Source: an uncultured Aquimarina sp. (GTDB lineage: Bacteria > Bacteroidota > Bacteroidia > Flavobacteriales > Flavobacteriaceae). From it: a stretch of DNA of 64,000 nucleotides. The notes under the pieces were generated by a model. The model was not told the DNA's origin and did not search any database. It saw only the letters and a program-made list of their open reading frames with translations. The position numbers and the translations under genes are program-made. The stretch is from contig CANNBP010000009.1 in the NCBI GenBank assembly GCA_947502885.1, positions 186,001-250,000 on the forward strand, read 5' to 3'. Shown piece by piece: positions 54,826 through 63,731 of this stretch; within the stretch, counting starts at the first letter, position 1, and each line of letters opens with the position of its first letter.

Positions 54826-56784
54826 ATGACCACTTTTAGAACCCGAATTTTCACGCTATGTGCTGTGATACTTATGTTTGTATCCAATAATAATGCTCAG
54901 GACATTGAGCATAAGCAAGAGAATTTCCCTATTTTACATTCTACAAAAGATACAATCGATTTACTTATTAAAAGAGGAGATAGCCTATCCAAATTAGGAG
55001 AGAACGGCCTATCAAGATCAAACTATATCAAGGCTTTTCAATTAGCCAGAAGAAGGAGTGATAAAAAAAGACTTTTAAAGTCAGGAATCAAAATAGTATA
55101 TGCCTCTGTAGAGCTAAATCAATATAGTGATGCCGAAGAAACCCTATCATTTATTGAAAGCTATTGTAATAAAGTTAAAGACACCTTATGCTTAGTAGAG
55201 ATTAAAAAACGGTACGGAGGGCTATATCATAAAATGGGCGATTATAAAGAATCTTTGAATGTTCTCAATCAGGGATTTAGTTTGGCTAAAAATGTGAATG
55301 ATGATATTCTAAATCATAACCTTTTATTGGCTAGGGCAGGTTTATTATATGATATAGAAAATTATAAAGAATCCAAGAAAGACTATATAACATCTCTAAA
55401 GTATCTAAAAAGTACAGATTCTAAAAGATTATTAAATGTTTATACAAGTTTGGTATCTGTTTATTCTGATTTGAACGATTTAGATTCTACTCATTATTAT
55501 TTCAAAAAAGCAACAAAACTATGTGATAAGATTCCAGAAAATGTTAATTGCTATATGACATATAACAACTTGGCATATATCTATTATGAAAATGGAGAAT
55601 CGAAAAAAGCACTAGATTTAATATCAAATAATGTAAATCTAAAAGATTTAGAAAAATACAAAAATAGTACGATGTATCCGGCATTTATGCATACTTTGGG
55701 AGCTTTGTATCACGATACCAAAGATTATGATAAAGCCATAGCATATTTTGATATTGCTTTAGAATATTCTATTAAACGTAATTACATACCTTCGATTGTC
55801 CTTGTAAATGAAGACCTTTCTAAAGCTTATGAAGCGCTAGGGGACTATAAAAATAGTATCGTTTTTCTTAAAAAAGCCAAATCTTTGAAAGAAGATTATG
55901 ATAATCGAGAGATTAAAAAGCAAATAGCAAAGATCGAGTCCAAGCATCTTTTAATAGAAAATCAGAAAAAATTATCTAACTTAAGAGAAGTTAACTTAAA
56001 ACAAGGAGAAGAGATAAGTAAAGTCAAATTATTTAGTTATTTGTTAGCTTTCTTTTTGATACTTATTCTATCGACATTATTGTATCACGAACACAAGAAT
56101 AGATTACGGTTTCATCAAATAAATGAGGAGTTAAGCTTAAATCGATTTAAATCTCTGCGGTCGATGATGAATCCACACTTTTTATTTAATTCTTTTAGCA
56201 CATTACAGAATTATATTTTAAAAAAAGAAAGTTTAAAGGCGATAGAATATATGACCGAACTTTCGGGGTTAATAAGAAAGGTTTTATCAAGTTCTGATAG
56301 TATATATACCTGTTTTAGTAAAGAATTAGAGTTACTTAAATCTTATATTAATATAGAAAAAGGAAGATTTGAAGAAAGTTTTGAGGCAGTATATAATATT
56401 GATGAAAGGATTTTAGATACAAATCCGACTATACCGTCCATGATTGTACAACCTTATATAGAAAATGCGATTATTCATGGATTTTCTCATGCTAACAAGA
56501 AAGGGTTACTTGAGCTTTCGTTCAAAAAGGAGAATGATGCAATAATTTGTACAATTGAAGACAACGGTATAGGAAGAGAAGAGGCCGAGCGACTTAAAAA
56601 GAAAGGTAGTAATGCTCCGCACTTATCAATTGCCACAAGAAATACAAATGAACGTTTACGAATATTAAATAAAATAGGAAGTCATAATGCAGGTGTACGT
56701 ATTAATGACCTTTTCTTTGAATCTGGTACACCAAAAGGAACAGAAGTGGTAATAACATTACCTATTAACCAAAAAAGGAAGTAA
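54826..56784 (+). CDS. TPR-containing LytS-type sensor histidine kinase
   Basis: This 652-residue protein has a signal sequence and about eight tetratricopeptide repeats (about residues 45-370, with words such as YDKAIAYFDIALEYS). One membrane segment lies at about 400-420, with a short coiled coil beside it. The cytoplasmic His_kinase region has MMNPHFLFNSFSTLQNYI, and the ATPase domain has PYIENAIIHG and EDNGIGREEA. The periplasmic TPR domain would bind a protein or peptide signal. The partner LytTR regulator starts 2 bp after its stop, so the two form a complete signalling pair. Confidence 0.92.
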   Translation: MTTFRTRIFTLCAVILMFVSNNNAQDIEHKQENFPILHSTKDTIDLLIKRGDSLSKLGENGLSRSNYIKAFQLARRRSDKKRLLKSGIKIVYASVELNQYSDAEETLSFIESYCNKVKDTLCLVEIKKRYGGLYHKMGDYKESLNVLNQGFSLAKNVNDDILNHNLLLARAGLLYDIENYKESKKDYITSLKYLKSTDSKRLLNVYTSLVSVYSDLNDLDSTHYYFKKATKLCDKIPENVNCYMTYNNLAYIYYENGESKKALDLISNNVNLKDLEKYKNSTMYPAFMHTLGALYHDTKDYDKAIAYFDIALEYSIKRNYIPSIVLVNEDLSKAYEALGDYKNSIVFLKKAKSLKEDYDNREIKKQIAKIESKHLLIENQKKLSNLREVNLKQGEEISKVKLFSYLLAFFLILILSTLLYHEHKNRLRFHQINEELSLNRFKSLRSMMNPHFLFNSFSTLQNYILKKESLKAIEYMTELSGLIRKVLSSSDSIYTCFSKELELLKSYINIEKGRFEESFEAVYNIDERILDTNPTIPSMIVQPYIENAIIHGFSHANKKGLLELSFKKENDAIICTIEDNGIGREEAERLKKKGSNAPHLSIATRNTNERLRILNKIGSHNAGVRINDLFFESGTPKGTEVVITLPINQKRK

Positions 56785-56786
56785 AA

Positions 56787-57545
56787 ATGAGCCAGTTACT
56801 TAAATGTGTTATTATAGATGACGAAAAAAAAGATCGCGAGAACATTAGGATGCTCTTGAATTCTTATTGCCCCCAAGTAAATATTATTGGGGAAGCCAAC
56901 GATAGAGAGTCTATTCTCTCACTACTCTCAAAAGTGAAACCAGATTTGATATTTATGGATATACAATTGGGAGCGGTTTCTATTTTCGATATTCTTAATG
57001 AATTAGATAAAATAGATTTTAAAATTGTTTTTGTCTCTGCTTATGATACTTATGCGATAAAAGGGTATAAATATGATGCGATAGATTATATGCTTAAGCC
57101 TATCGACCCTCGCCAATTGATCAAAGTAGTTGATAAAACTATAAGAATGAAGGGGACACTTAGTTCGGGTAATGATTTTATGAGCGGATTCAAAGAATTA
57201 TATACACGAGTTGTAGAAACACCAAAGATATCAATTGCAGACGGTAAAGGAGTGCATATGATCAAAACAGGAGATGTTTTGTATTGTGTAAGTGATGGAA
57301 ATTACACTACGTTTATTATGACCGATGATGCAGAAATTGTAATATCCAAAGGTTTAAAACATTTTGAAAATAAACTGCAAGAGTATAATTTTTTAAGAAT
57401 ACACAAATCTTATATTGCTAACTTAAACCACATTGATTTCTTACTTAAAGAACAAGGCGGATCGGTAATCATGAAAAATGGAAAATCATTACCAGTTTCT
57501 AGAAATTGTAAGAGAGAATTATATGCAAAAATGAATATAGTTTAA
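56787..57545 (+). CDS. LytTR-family response regulator
   Basis: This 252-residue DNA-binding regulator has a receiver domain with DDE at residues 11-13 and the phospho-acceptor Asp in LIFMDIQLG near residue 57. The conserved Ser/Ala-Tyr pair (VSAYDTYAIKGYKYDAIDYMLKP) closes the domain. The C-terminal LytTR domain contains GNYTTFI and FLRIHKSYIANLNHI. LytTR domains bind pairs of 9-10-bp direct repeats. It forms an operon with the TPR kinase. A strong terminator follows, so its targets are not simply downstream genes. Confidence 0.94.
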   Translation: MSQLLKCVIIDDEKKDRENIRMLLNSYCPQVNIIGEANDRESILSLLSKVKPDLIFMDIQLGAVSIFDILNELDKIDFKIVFVSAYDTYAIKGYKYDAIDYMLKPIDPRQLIKVVDKTIRMKGTLSSGNDFMSGFKELYTRVVETPKISIADGKGVHMIKTGDVLYCVSDGNYTTFIMTDDAEIVISKGLKHFENKLQEYNFLRIHKSYIANLNHIDFLLKEQGGSVIMKNGKSLPVSRNCKRELYAKMNIV

Positions 57546-57583
57546 AAACTTACCAATTTAGACTATAGATTATATTTGAAACT

Positions 57584-57638
57584 AAACCCTAATCCTTAAT
57601 AAACTTCTAACTAAAAGGCTTATTAAGGATTAGGGTTT
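57584..57638 (+). terminator. Strong rho-independent terminator
   Basis: Arms 57584-57602 and 57620-57638 are perfect complements over 19 bp with a 17-nt loop, and the right arm ends in TTT followed by ATTTG. It closes the LytS/LytTR operon 39 bp past its stop. Confidence 0.88.
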
Positions 57639-57723
57639 ATTTGTAAAACATTATTATATACTATCAGTTCATATAAGTTAATTTCATACTTTCGTTAAAC
57701 AAATAAATTAAACGTTTTTCATT

Positions 57724-58884
57724 GTGAAAATTATCAAAAAAATACTCAAAGCTATATTCTATTTTCTGTTATTAATAGTCGTGTTGTTATACATATTTGA
57801 TTATGATTATATATTAAAAGGAGTGCGTGTAGTCTACATGACTGGACATACGACTGCATATATCGATGACTATCCTCATTTTGATAATAGAACAATAGAA
57901 AAAGCTAATACAACTTCTTCTTGGGCACTGCATAAAGATTATAATAAAGTAAACGCTACAGATAACCTAAATGCAATCAATAATGAATTAGGTACCGTTG
58001 CTTATATGATAATCAAAAATGATAGTATTTGGTATGAGAATTATGCAGAAGGATATGGAGTAAGTTCTAAAACAAATTCTTTTTCTATGGCAAAAAGTTT
58101 TGTTACTGGTATGTTAGGAAAAGCAATAATGCAAGGACATATAAAAAGTTTGGATCAACCATTAGGAGATTTTTTTTCAGAATTTTCTGAAGGTTTGGCT
58201 GCAAAAACAACAGTAGGAGACCTTTCTTCTATGTCATCTGGGTTAAATTGGACAGAACATTATACAAGCCCTTTTTCTATTACAGCAAAAGCATATTATG
58301 ATACCAATATTAGAGATGTTCTTTTGGGCTTAGACGTGGTAAAGGAACCAGGGAAAGAATATGAATATTTAAGTGGAAACACACAATTATTGGGTATGGT
58401 AATTGAAAAAGCTACTGGTAAATCATTATCACAATATTTGAGTGAGAGTTTTTGGAGACCTCTGGGAATGGAGCAAGCGGCCTTGTGGCAATTGGATAGT
58501 AATGATAGCGGTATGGAAAAAGCATATTGCTGTATAGCAAGCAATGCTAGAGACTTTGCTCGTTTTGGACAGTTGTTTAAAAATAAAGGTGTTTTTAATG
58601 GAAAACAATTGCTACCAAAGGAGTTTACAGAGTTGGCTACAAAACCTAGATTTGAAGATGGACAAATGTATGGTTATGGTTTTTGGTTATCGAATCATCT
58701 GGGGAAAAAAATATTCGCGATGAGAGGTATTTTAGGCCAGTATGTAATTTGTATTCCAGAGGATGATGTAATGATTGTAAGATTAGGGCATAAACGTGGT
58801 GGTTTTATTGGTGATAAGCCGTTTACAGAGGATTTCTATATTTTTATTGACGAGGCTTATAAAATGTTAGAAAATGCTTCATAA
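57724..58884 (+). CDS. Beta-lactamase-family serine hydrolase
   Basis: This 386-residue protein has an N-terminal membrane anchor at about residues 9-28 and a class C beta-lactamase/EstB-type domain. The SxxK nucleophile motif is SMAKS near residue 122, and the YxN-like motif is YLSGN near 219. A third motif with HKRGG is near residue 360. Relatives include D-aminopeptidases, esterases and peptidoglycan carboxypeptidases, so I do not claim beta-lactam hydrolysis. The start codon is GTG at 57724; the following codons give the basic-plus-hydrophobic anchor expected. It overlaps the next gene by 11 bp. Confidence 0.87.
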   Translation: MKIIKKILKAIFYFLLLIVVLLYIFDYDYILKGVRVVYMTGHTTAYIDDYPHFDNRTIEKANTTSSWALHKDYNKVNATDNLNAINNELGTVAYMIIKNDSIWYENYAEGYGVSSKTNSFSMAKSFVTGMLGKAIMQGHIKSLDQPLGDFFSEFSEGLAAKTTVGDLSSMSSGLNWTEHYTSPFSITAKAYYDTNIRDVLLGLDVVKEPGKEYEYLSGNTQLLGMVIEKATGKSLSQYLSESFWRPLGMEQAALWQLDSNDSGMEKAYCCIASNARDFARFGQLFKNKGVFNGKQLLPKEFTELATKPRFEDGQMYGYGFWLSNHLGKKIFAMRGILGQYVICIPEDDVMIVRLGHKRGGFIGDKPFTEDFYIFIDEAYKMLENAS

Positions 58885-59587
58885 ACTTAATTTAGAGCAT
58901 ATTTTATTTTTAGATATAGAAACTGTGCCAGAACATCAGGACTTTAATGATCTAAATGATGAAATGAAATATCTATGGGCAGAAAAAACAAAGTACCAAC
59001 GTAAAGAGGATTTTTCTCCAGAAGAATTTTATGACAGGGCAGGAATTTGGGCAGAGTTTGGTAAGATAGTTTGTATATCAGTTGGGTATTTTACTTTTAA
59101 AGGAGAAGTTAGATCTTTTAGAACTACATCTTTTTATGGAGAAGAAAAACAATTGCTTTTAGACTTTAAAAATTTACTTGAATTACATTTTAATAGACCA
59201 CATCATTTACTTTGTGCCCATAATGGTAAGGAGTTCGATTTTCCTTATATCGCTCGTAGAATGATTATTCATAGTATTTCTTTGCCAGAAAAGTTGAATC
59301 TTTTTGGAAAGAAACCATGGGAAATTGCTCACTTAGATACTTTGGATCTTTGGAAATTTGGAGATTACAAACACTATACTTCTCTAAAGCTTCTTACGGG
59401 TATTTTGGGAATACCTTCTCCCAAAGATGATATTGATGGAGGTCAGGTAAGAGAGGTGTTTTATGAGCAAGGCGATATTGATCGTATTATCATCTACTGT
59501 GAAAAAGATACGGTAGCCGTAGCACAAATACTATTAAGACTAAGACAAGAAGAGTTACTAGATAATGATGAAGTGATTTCGGTATAA
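58874..59587 (+). CDS. Predicted 3'-5' exonuclease (PolB-like)
   Basis: This 237-residue protein has the exonuclease I motif FLDIETVPEH with Asp/Glu, motif II HNGKEFDFPYIARRM and motif III YCEKDTVAVAQI. These are the acidic metal-binding residues of the DnaQ/PolB-type 3'-5' exonuclease fold. No polymerase domain is attached. It overlaps the serine hydrolase gene by 11 bp and is probably translated from the same message. It would degrade single-stranded DNA or RNA ends in repair or turnover. Confidence 0.88.
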   Translation: MLHKLNLEHILFLDIETVPEHQDFNDLNDEMKYLWAEKTKYQRKEDFSPEEFYDRAGIWAEFGKIVCISVGYFTFKGEVRSFRTTSFYGEEKQLLLDFKNLLELHFNRPHHLLCAHNGKEFDFPYIARRMIIHSISLPEKLNLFGKKPWEIAHLDTLDLWKFGDYKHYTSLKLLTGILGIPSPKDDIDGGQVREVFYEQGDIDRIIIYCEKDTVAVAQILLRLRQEELLDNDEVISV

Positions 59588-59686
59588 ATTTTTACTTCAT
59601 TTAACTAGTAGCTTCTCTATAGGGGCGCAAGAGTATGTATGACGAAGTGTTTAAAAATAAATTTAGTTAAAAAAATAGAAGGGCAA

Positions 59687-60295
59687 TTAGTCGAAGTCCC
59701 TTTCATTTAATAAGGTGTATGTAAATTTGTTACCAAATGCTTTTTCACCGTTTTTACATTTATTCATAAACTCATTAAAATGCCTTGAATCTGCAAAAAC
59801 TTGACAGCCTGCAGAATATGCTGGGTTATTGTCTGTTCCCCAGTTACCATTTTTGGGCCCTTTGTGAATATTAATGCCAAATTTTCCTTGTTGTATAGTG
59901 TTTGATTCTAAAGCAAGTGTACCGTTCTTGTCATTATCTCGATAAACAGAGACATTTCCTAACCTTTGACAAAGGGCATAATACTTATTATTGTGTTTGT
60001 CTATTTTATAAACACCTTTATATTGGCCTTCTAGAAGGATAGCGGTTCCTTTTGGGTTTACTGGTTTTCTTAAATAGAATACGCTTGGATCTGTTGTAAT
60101 TGGGTAGTATGAGACATGCCAGTGATCAAGAAAATTGTTAAAAACAACCAAGGTATCATCAAATTTATCTGGTATTAAATTCTTGTTGCGAATACCAACA
60201 ATATTAATATTCCAATCAATATTAGGTGTGTTGTAGACTCTATATCCTTTATGAGCCATTACCGAAAGTAATTTATCTATAGATGGTGCTATCAT
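59687..60295 (-). CDS. L,D-transpeptidase-like protein
   Basis: This 202-residue protein carries GINIHKG near residue 145 and SAGCQVF near residue 165, arranged like the HxG and S-x-G-C motifs of YkuD L,D-transpeptidases, with a His and a nucleophilic Cys. Length and the loose match make the call tentative. No signal peptide is seen (MIAPSIDKLLSVMAH), which is odd for a cell-wall enzyme and raises the chance of a cytoplasmic or phage-type relative. Codon use looks like that of its neighbours. It lies 198 bp downstream of the YheT gene on the same strand. Confidence 0.6.
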   Translation of the reverse strand: MIAPSIDKLLSVMAHKGYRVYNTPNIDWNINIVGIRNKNLIPDKFDDTLVVFNNFLDHWHVSYYPITTDPSVFYLRKPVNPKGTAILLEGQYKGVYKIDKHNNKYYALCQRLGNVSVYRDNDKNGTLALESNTIQQGKFGINIHKGPKNGNWGTDNNPAYSAGCQVFADSRHFNEFMNKCKNGEKAFGNKFTYTLLNERDFD

Positions 60296-60346
60296 TTTTT
60301 GGTTTTTAAGAGTTAGGTTAGATATAAAAATAGCAGTATGAACGTC

Positions 60347-60367
60347 AATACATAAACTCTATGTATT
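60347..60367. repeat. Inverted repeat upstream of the L,D-transpeptidase-like gene
   Basis: AATACATA (60347-60354) and TATGTATT (60360-60367) are perfect arms, extended by C/G on the outside, around AACTC. It begins 51 bp upstream of the minus-strand start codon. The left arm is part of a 15-mer also found at 16786-16800 on the other strand. It is a possible operator. Confidence 0.4.
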
Positions 60368-60493
60368 GTTAATATGCGCAATGTACGTAGAGAGGTGTTT
60401 ACAAAAAATGAATGTCTAATATAACATTTCTATAGATAGAAACCAATCAATTTTAGGAGAAAATTCACCTCTAAAGATTTGATTTAAAGTTGG

Positions 60494-61459
60494 TTATTTC
60501 TTTTCTTCAAAAAAGGTTAATGTTCTTTGTTCGTTGTAATATATTCTGTTAGGTAAATAAAAACCAACATGCCCACCATATTTTGGTATTTCTAAAAATA
60601 CAGTTTTACTTTTTGCAACTTCTTCAACAGGATAACAAAGATCCCCTAAAAAAGAATCATTTTTGGCATTTAGAATTAGGGTAGGAATTTTTATGTCCTT
60701 TAAAAATTGTTTACTACTACATTTTGTATAGTATTCTAATGCGTTGGAATACCCATGAGCCTTACTGGTGTATAAATTATCAATATCAATAATAGAAGTA
60801 CAGTTTTTAATATCAGATGTATCTAGAATATCAGGAAATTGCTGCTGTCTTTCATAAAGTTTTGCCTTTAAGTGTTTGATAAAACGCTGTTGATAAAGAT
60901 AATTGTGTGGTTTATTAATCTCTAAGAGTGAGTCATATAAATCACAAGGTACAGAAACACCTATAGCTGCTTTTATTTCGGGTGGCAGAGAACGTCCTTC
61001 TCCTAGATATTTAAGCATTATATTTCCTCCTAAACTAAACCCACACATAGATATATTACTGTATGAATATGAGGAAACAATATGAGAAATCACATGATCT
61101 ATATCCTCGCTCACTCCGGCATAATAGGATTTATAGAGTCGATTTACTTCTCCACTACAGTTTCTCAAGTTTATTGCAACACAATCCCACCCATTGTTAT
61201 TAAGATGTCTGGCAGTTCCTAACATATATTGTCGCTGTCCATTTCCCTCTAAACCATGGATAATAACTCCAAGTTTTTCTGTTTTCTGTATTAATGAATA
61301 ACTCCAATCTAGATCAATAAAATCACCATCACTTAACTCTAATCTCTCCCTTTTTTGATGTACTCCTTTTACCTTTCTTAATAGATTAGGATAGATGGTA
61401 GAAACGTGACCATTTCTAAATAAAATAGGGGGTTTAAAGGAGGATTGAAGTATTGGCAT
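60494..61459 (-). CDS. YheT-family alpha/beta hydrolase
   Basis: This is a 321-residue hydrolase of the YheT/ABHD group. The N-terminal NGHVSTIYPN is the family mark. The nucleophile elbow is GFSLGG, the acid is in NAKNDSFLG, and the catalytic His is in YGGHVGF near the end. I start it at ATG 61459, 16 bp after the deacetylase stop. A GTG at 61519 would add 20 residues but overlap that gene and add no domain. Substrates are probably lipid esters. It is the last gene of a three-gene minus-strand operon. Confidence 0.87.
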   Translation of the reverse strand: MPILQSSFKPPILFRNGHVSTIYPNLLRKVKGVHQKRERLELSDGDFIDLDWSYSLIQKTEKLGVIIHGLEGNGQRQYMLGTARHLNNNGWDCVAINLRNCSGEVNRLYKSYYAGVSEDIDHVISHIVSSYSYSNISMCGFSLGGNIMLKYLGEGRSLPPEIKAAIGVSVPCDLYDSLLEINKPHNYLYQQRFIKHLKAKLYERQQQFPDILDTSDIKNCTSIIDIDNLYTSKAHGYSNALEYYTKCSSKQFLKDIKIPTLILNAKNDSFLGDLCYPVEEVAKSKTVFLEIPKYGGHVGFYLPNRIYYNEQRTLTFFEEKK

Positions 61460-61475
61460 TCTTATTTTTTTTGAT

Positions 61476-62384
61476 TTATAGTCCCAAATGGTCCATTGTT
61501 TCTTTTGGGGGTAAAGCACCCTTTTCGATAGCTTTTAATTTAATCTCAAATACACCTGTATCTTTTGCCAAGCCCCATAAAAAACTGCCTCCTACATGTG
61601 TGGGTGTTTTGTCATAAATAGGATCGGTATATGTTGTTTCTCCAGAGAGTATGTTCCATCCTTCTTTCTTAAAAGCTTTTATTAAGTCTCCTAAAAACAA
61701 AGCAGATGTTAGATTGTGGTGGAGTAGTAATGCATGATGTATATGTCGTCCGGTTAATTCATAAGAAAGTTCTTCGTATAAAATGGCTCTTTGTACTATT
61801 TGATCGACGTAGAATTTCCTAAAATCTTCGATATCGGTATTAGGGTTTTCTTGTCTTCTTTTCTGCAATCGACTGTCGATATACCAATCAGATGTGTCAA
61901 TAGTAACTCTACCATTACCATATTTTTTGTCCTTCATGAACTTTCTAAAAGAAATTAATTTTTCTTGAGTATTACCTTCTCCAGAATATGGGAATCTAAA
62001 TAGTTTTGTGTAATTCGAATATTGCTTGATGATAGAGTCGGTTTTTAAGAATTCTTGTTTGAAATCATGAAAACTAACCTCATTACTACTATAATTAACA
62101 TGGGAGTACGTGTGATTTGCAATTTTATGTCCTTTTTCGTTCCAACTATTAAGTAACATTTTTCCTTTTTCATCTGTCTTATTGTTTCCTGTAACAAAAA
62201 AAATGGCTTTGATTTTTGAAATGTTAAGATGATCAAGAATCATGTTGTTCCAAGTCTCAAAAGAGTACCCCGGATAGTCATTTGTAACTCCATCATCAAA
62301 AGTAAAAGTCACTTTAGGCTGTGCCAGAGATACAAAGGAAATAAGGAGTAATATTTGTAGTACTTTTTGTTTTGGATATAACAT
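61476..62384 (-). CDS. Polysaccharide deacetylase family protein
   Basis: This 302-residue secreted NodB-type enzyme has a signal peptide (VLQILLLISFVSLA) followed at once by the TFDDG motif, with metal-binding Asp30/Asp31. The HxxxH pair is at His91/His95 (HTYSH). The family motif FRFPYSGEG holds the catalytic Arg, and the closing HHALLLHHN carries a His. It removes acetyl groups from sugars of peptidoglycan, chitin or exopolysaccharide. It starts 18 bp after the bestrophin gene and ends 16 bp before the YheT gene on the same strand. Confidence 0.88.
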   Translation of the reverse strand: MLYPKQKVLQILLLISFVSLAQPKVTFTFDDGVTNDYPGYSFETWNNMILDHLNISKIKAIFFVTGNNKTDEKGKMLLNSWNEKGHKIANHTYSHVNYSSNEVSFHDFKQEFLKTDSIIKQYSNYTKLFRFPYSGEGNTQEKLISFRKFMKDKKYGNGRVTIDTSDWYIDSRLQKRRQENPNTDIEDFRKFYVDQIVQRAILYEELSYELTGRHIHHALLLHHNLTSALFLGDLIKAFKKEGWNILSGETTYTDPIYDKTPTHVGGSFLWGLAKDTGVFEIKLKAIEKGALPPKETMDHLGL

Positions 62385-62402
62385 CTTAAAGAGAACACTT
62401 GT

Positions 62403-63404
62403 TTAATACAAAATATTATCTTTTGCCTTTTCTTTTTCTGGCAAATCACTTTCATTTAACATGTCTCTTAAGTCAATTTCGATCGTTTTACAAAGTGCTG
62501 TCATAGGAACATCATTGATTCTACCTTCAAAAGGATCTTCGCTATTACTTCCGATTTTTTCCATAGTAATAAAAACCCAACTAATTAAAACAGATAAAGG
62601 TGTTAAAAAGAAAACAAACCATTGTCTCAGGCCATTCTCTAATTCATGTAGCTCATTTTCAAAAACGTTTAACAGTCCAAAAGGAAGTAAAAGAATAAAA
62701 ACCCAAGTAAATAATGTGCTAAAGTAAGCATATTGCCTAGGAAAAGGAGTGTTTTTAATTCGTTCACATTTACCTTGAAGGTTGTATAACTCTTCTAAAA
62801 TATGATGAAAAGTTTGTTTGTCAAATTCAGTGATTTTTCCTTCATCAAGAAGGTTTTTAAGATGTAATCCTTGGTTTTTAACTAGGTGGGTAGCAGTGTT
62901 TTTTCGTTTTAAGAGATCATTATATTCTTCATCAGAAACAAATTTTGTAGTAGCATCACAAGCAGGTTTTTGTTCTCCATGCTTTTTAAAAAGTTTTTCT
63001 ACAGCACTATTTTCTTTTAAAGAAAAAGAAGTAGGTTGTCTTAACTGAATTCTAAGAGCATTAATCCATGCAAGGTGCCTATAAATAAGGATTTGTTTTG
63101 TCTTGTGATCATCTTCAACTAAGCATATAACTTGATTGGCCCATGTTCGAGAGTAGTTTACAATACCTCCCCAAATTTTACGACCTTCCCAAAATCGATC
63201 ATAACTTTGACTATTTTTAAAGCCCATATAAAAAGCCACTGCAATACCAATCACAGTTAAAGGTTGAAATGGAATGTCTATAAATTTCCATCCTAAAAAA
63301 TGATAGATAGAAAAAATACTGGCCGAATATATGGTGAAAAAAATAATATTTTTCCAGGCAAACCTTAGAATAAGCCCTAAACTAATATTTCGTTTTATGT
63401 ACAT
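62403..63404 (-). CDS. Bestrophin-family channel
   Basis: This 333-residue inner-membrane protein has four membrane segments (about 18-40, 45-63, 222-245 and 255-275 from the chosen start). The bestrophin words SYDRFWEGRKIWGGIVNYSR and the C-terminal acidic NDVPMTALCKTIEIDLRDML are present. Bacterial members form pentameric anion or cation channels. I chose ATG 63404 (MYIKRNISLG) over one ten codons upstream, as it matches the usual family start. It heads the minus-strand operon with the deacetylase and YheT hydrolase. Confidence 0.88.
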   Translation of the reverse strand: MYIKRNISLGLILRFAWKNIIFFTIYSASIFSIYHFLGWKFIDIPFQPLTVIGIAVAFYMGFKNSQSYDRFWEGRKIWGGIVNYSRTWANQVICLVEDDHKTKQILIYRHLAWINALRIQLRQPTSFSLKENSAVEKLFKKHGEQKPACDATTKFVSDEEYNDLLKRKNTATHLVKNQGLHLKNLLDEGKITEFDKQTFHHILEELYNLQGKCERIKNTPFPRQYAYFSTLFTWVFILLLPFGLLNVFENELHELENGLRQWFVFFLTPLSVLISWVFITMEKIGSNSEDPFEGRINDVPMTALCKTIEIDLRDMLNESDLPEKEKAKDNILY

Positions 63405-63731
63405 GGATTGTTTTTTGTTAAAAATAAGAAACATTACTGATTTTTAAACCATGCTATCTTTTTGTATCTTATCAAAGATTGGAATATTTAATACATTGGT
63501 AAAATGGCCAAATTATAGTAAGGTTTTATTCTTTTAAGAATTTAATAAGTTTGATGTCTTTTTTTTAAGGAATATTAAAAAACGATTTGATTTAAATTAA
63601 AACATTTTTATAGAAATGTGTTTTATGTAAATATATTGAAAATCAAAATGTTATTTTAATAATAAAGTTTTATGCCTGATAAAAAAGATGTTTATTTGTG
63701 CTCTTAATTTTACGCTAATAACCCATTGCTT
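63405..63731. other. AT-rich divergent intergenic region
   Basis: This 327-bp gap between the bestrophin gene (minus) and the surface-protein gene (plus) must hold promoters for both. It is very AT-rich with poly-A and poly-T runs, and I see no ORF, hairpin or clear promoter consensus in it. Confidence 0.5.

Noticed and set aside
61460..61519. Longer YheT hydrolase starting at GTG 61519
   Set aside because: It would overlap the deacetylase gene by 44 bp and add residues outside the family domain.
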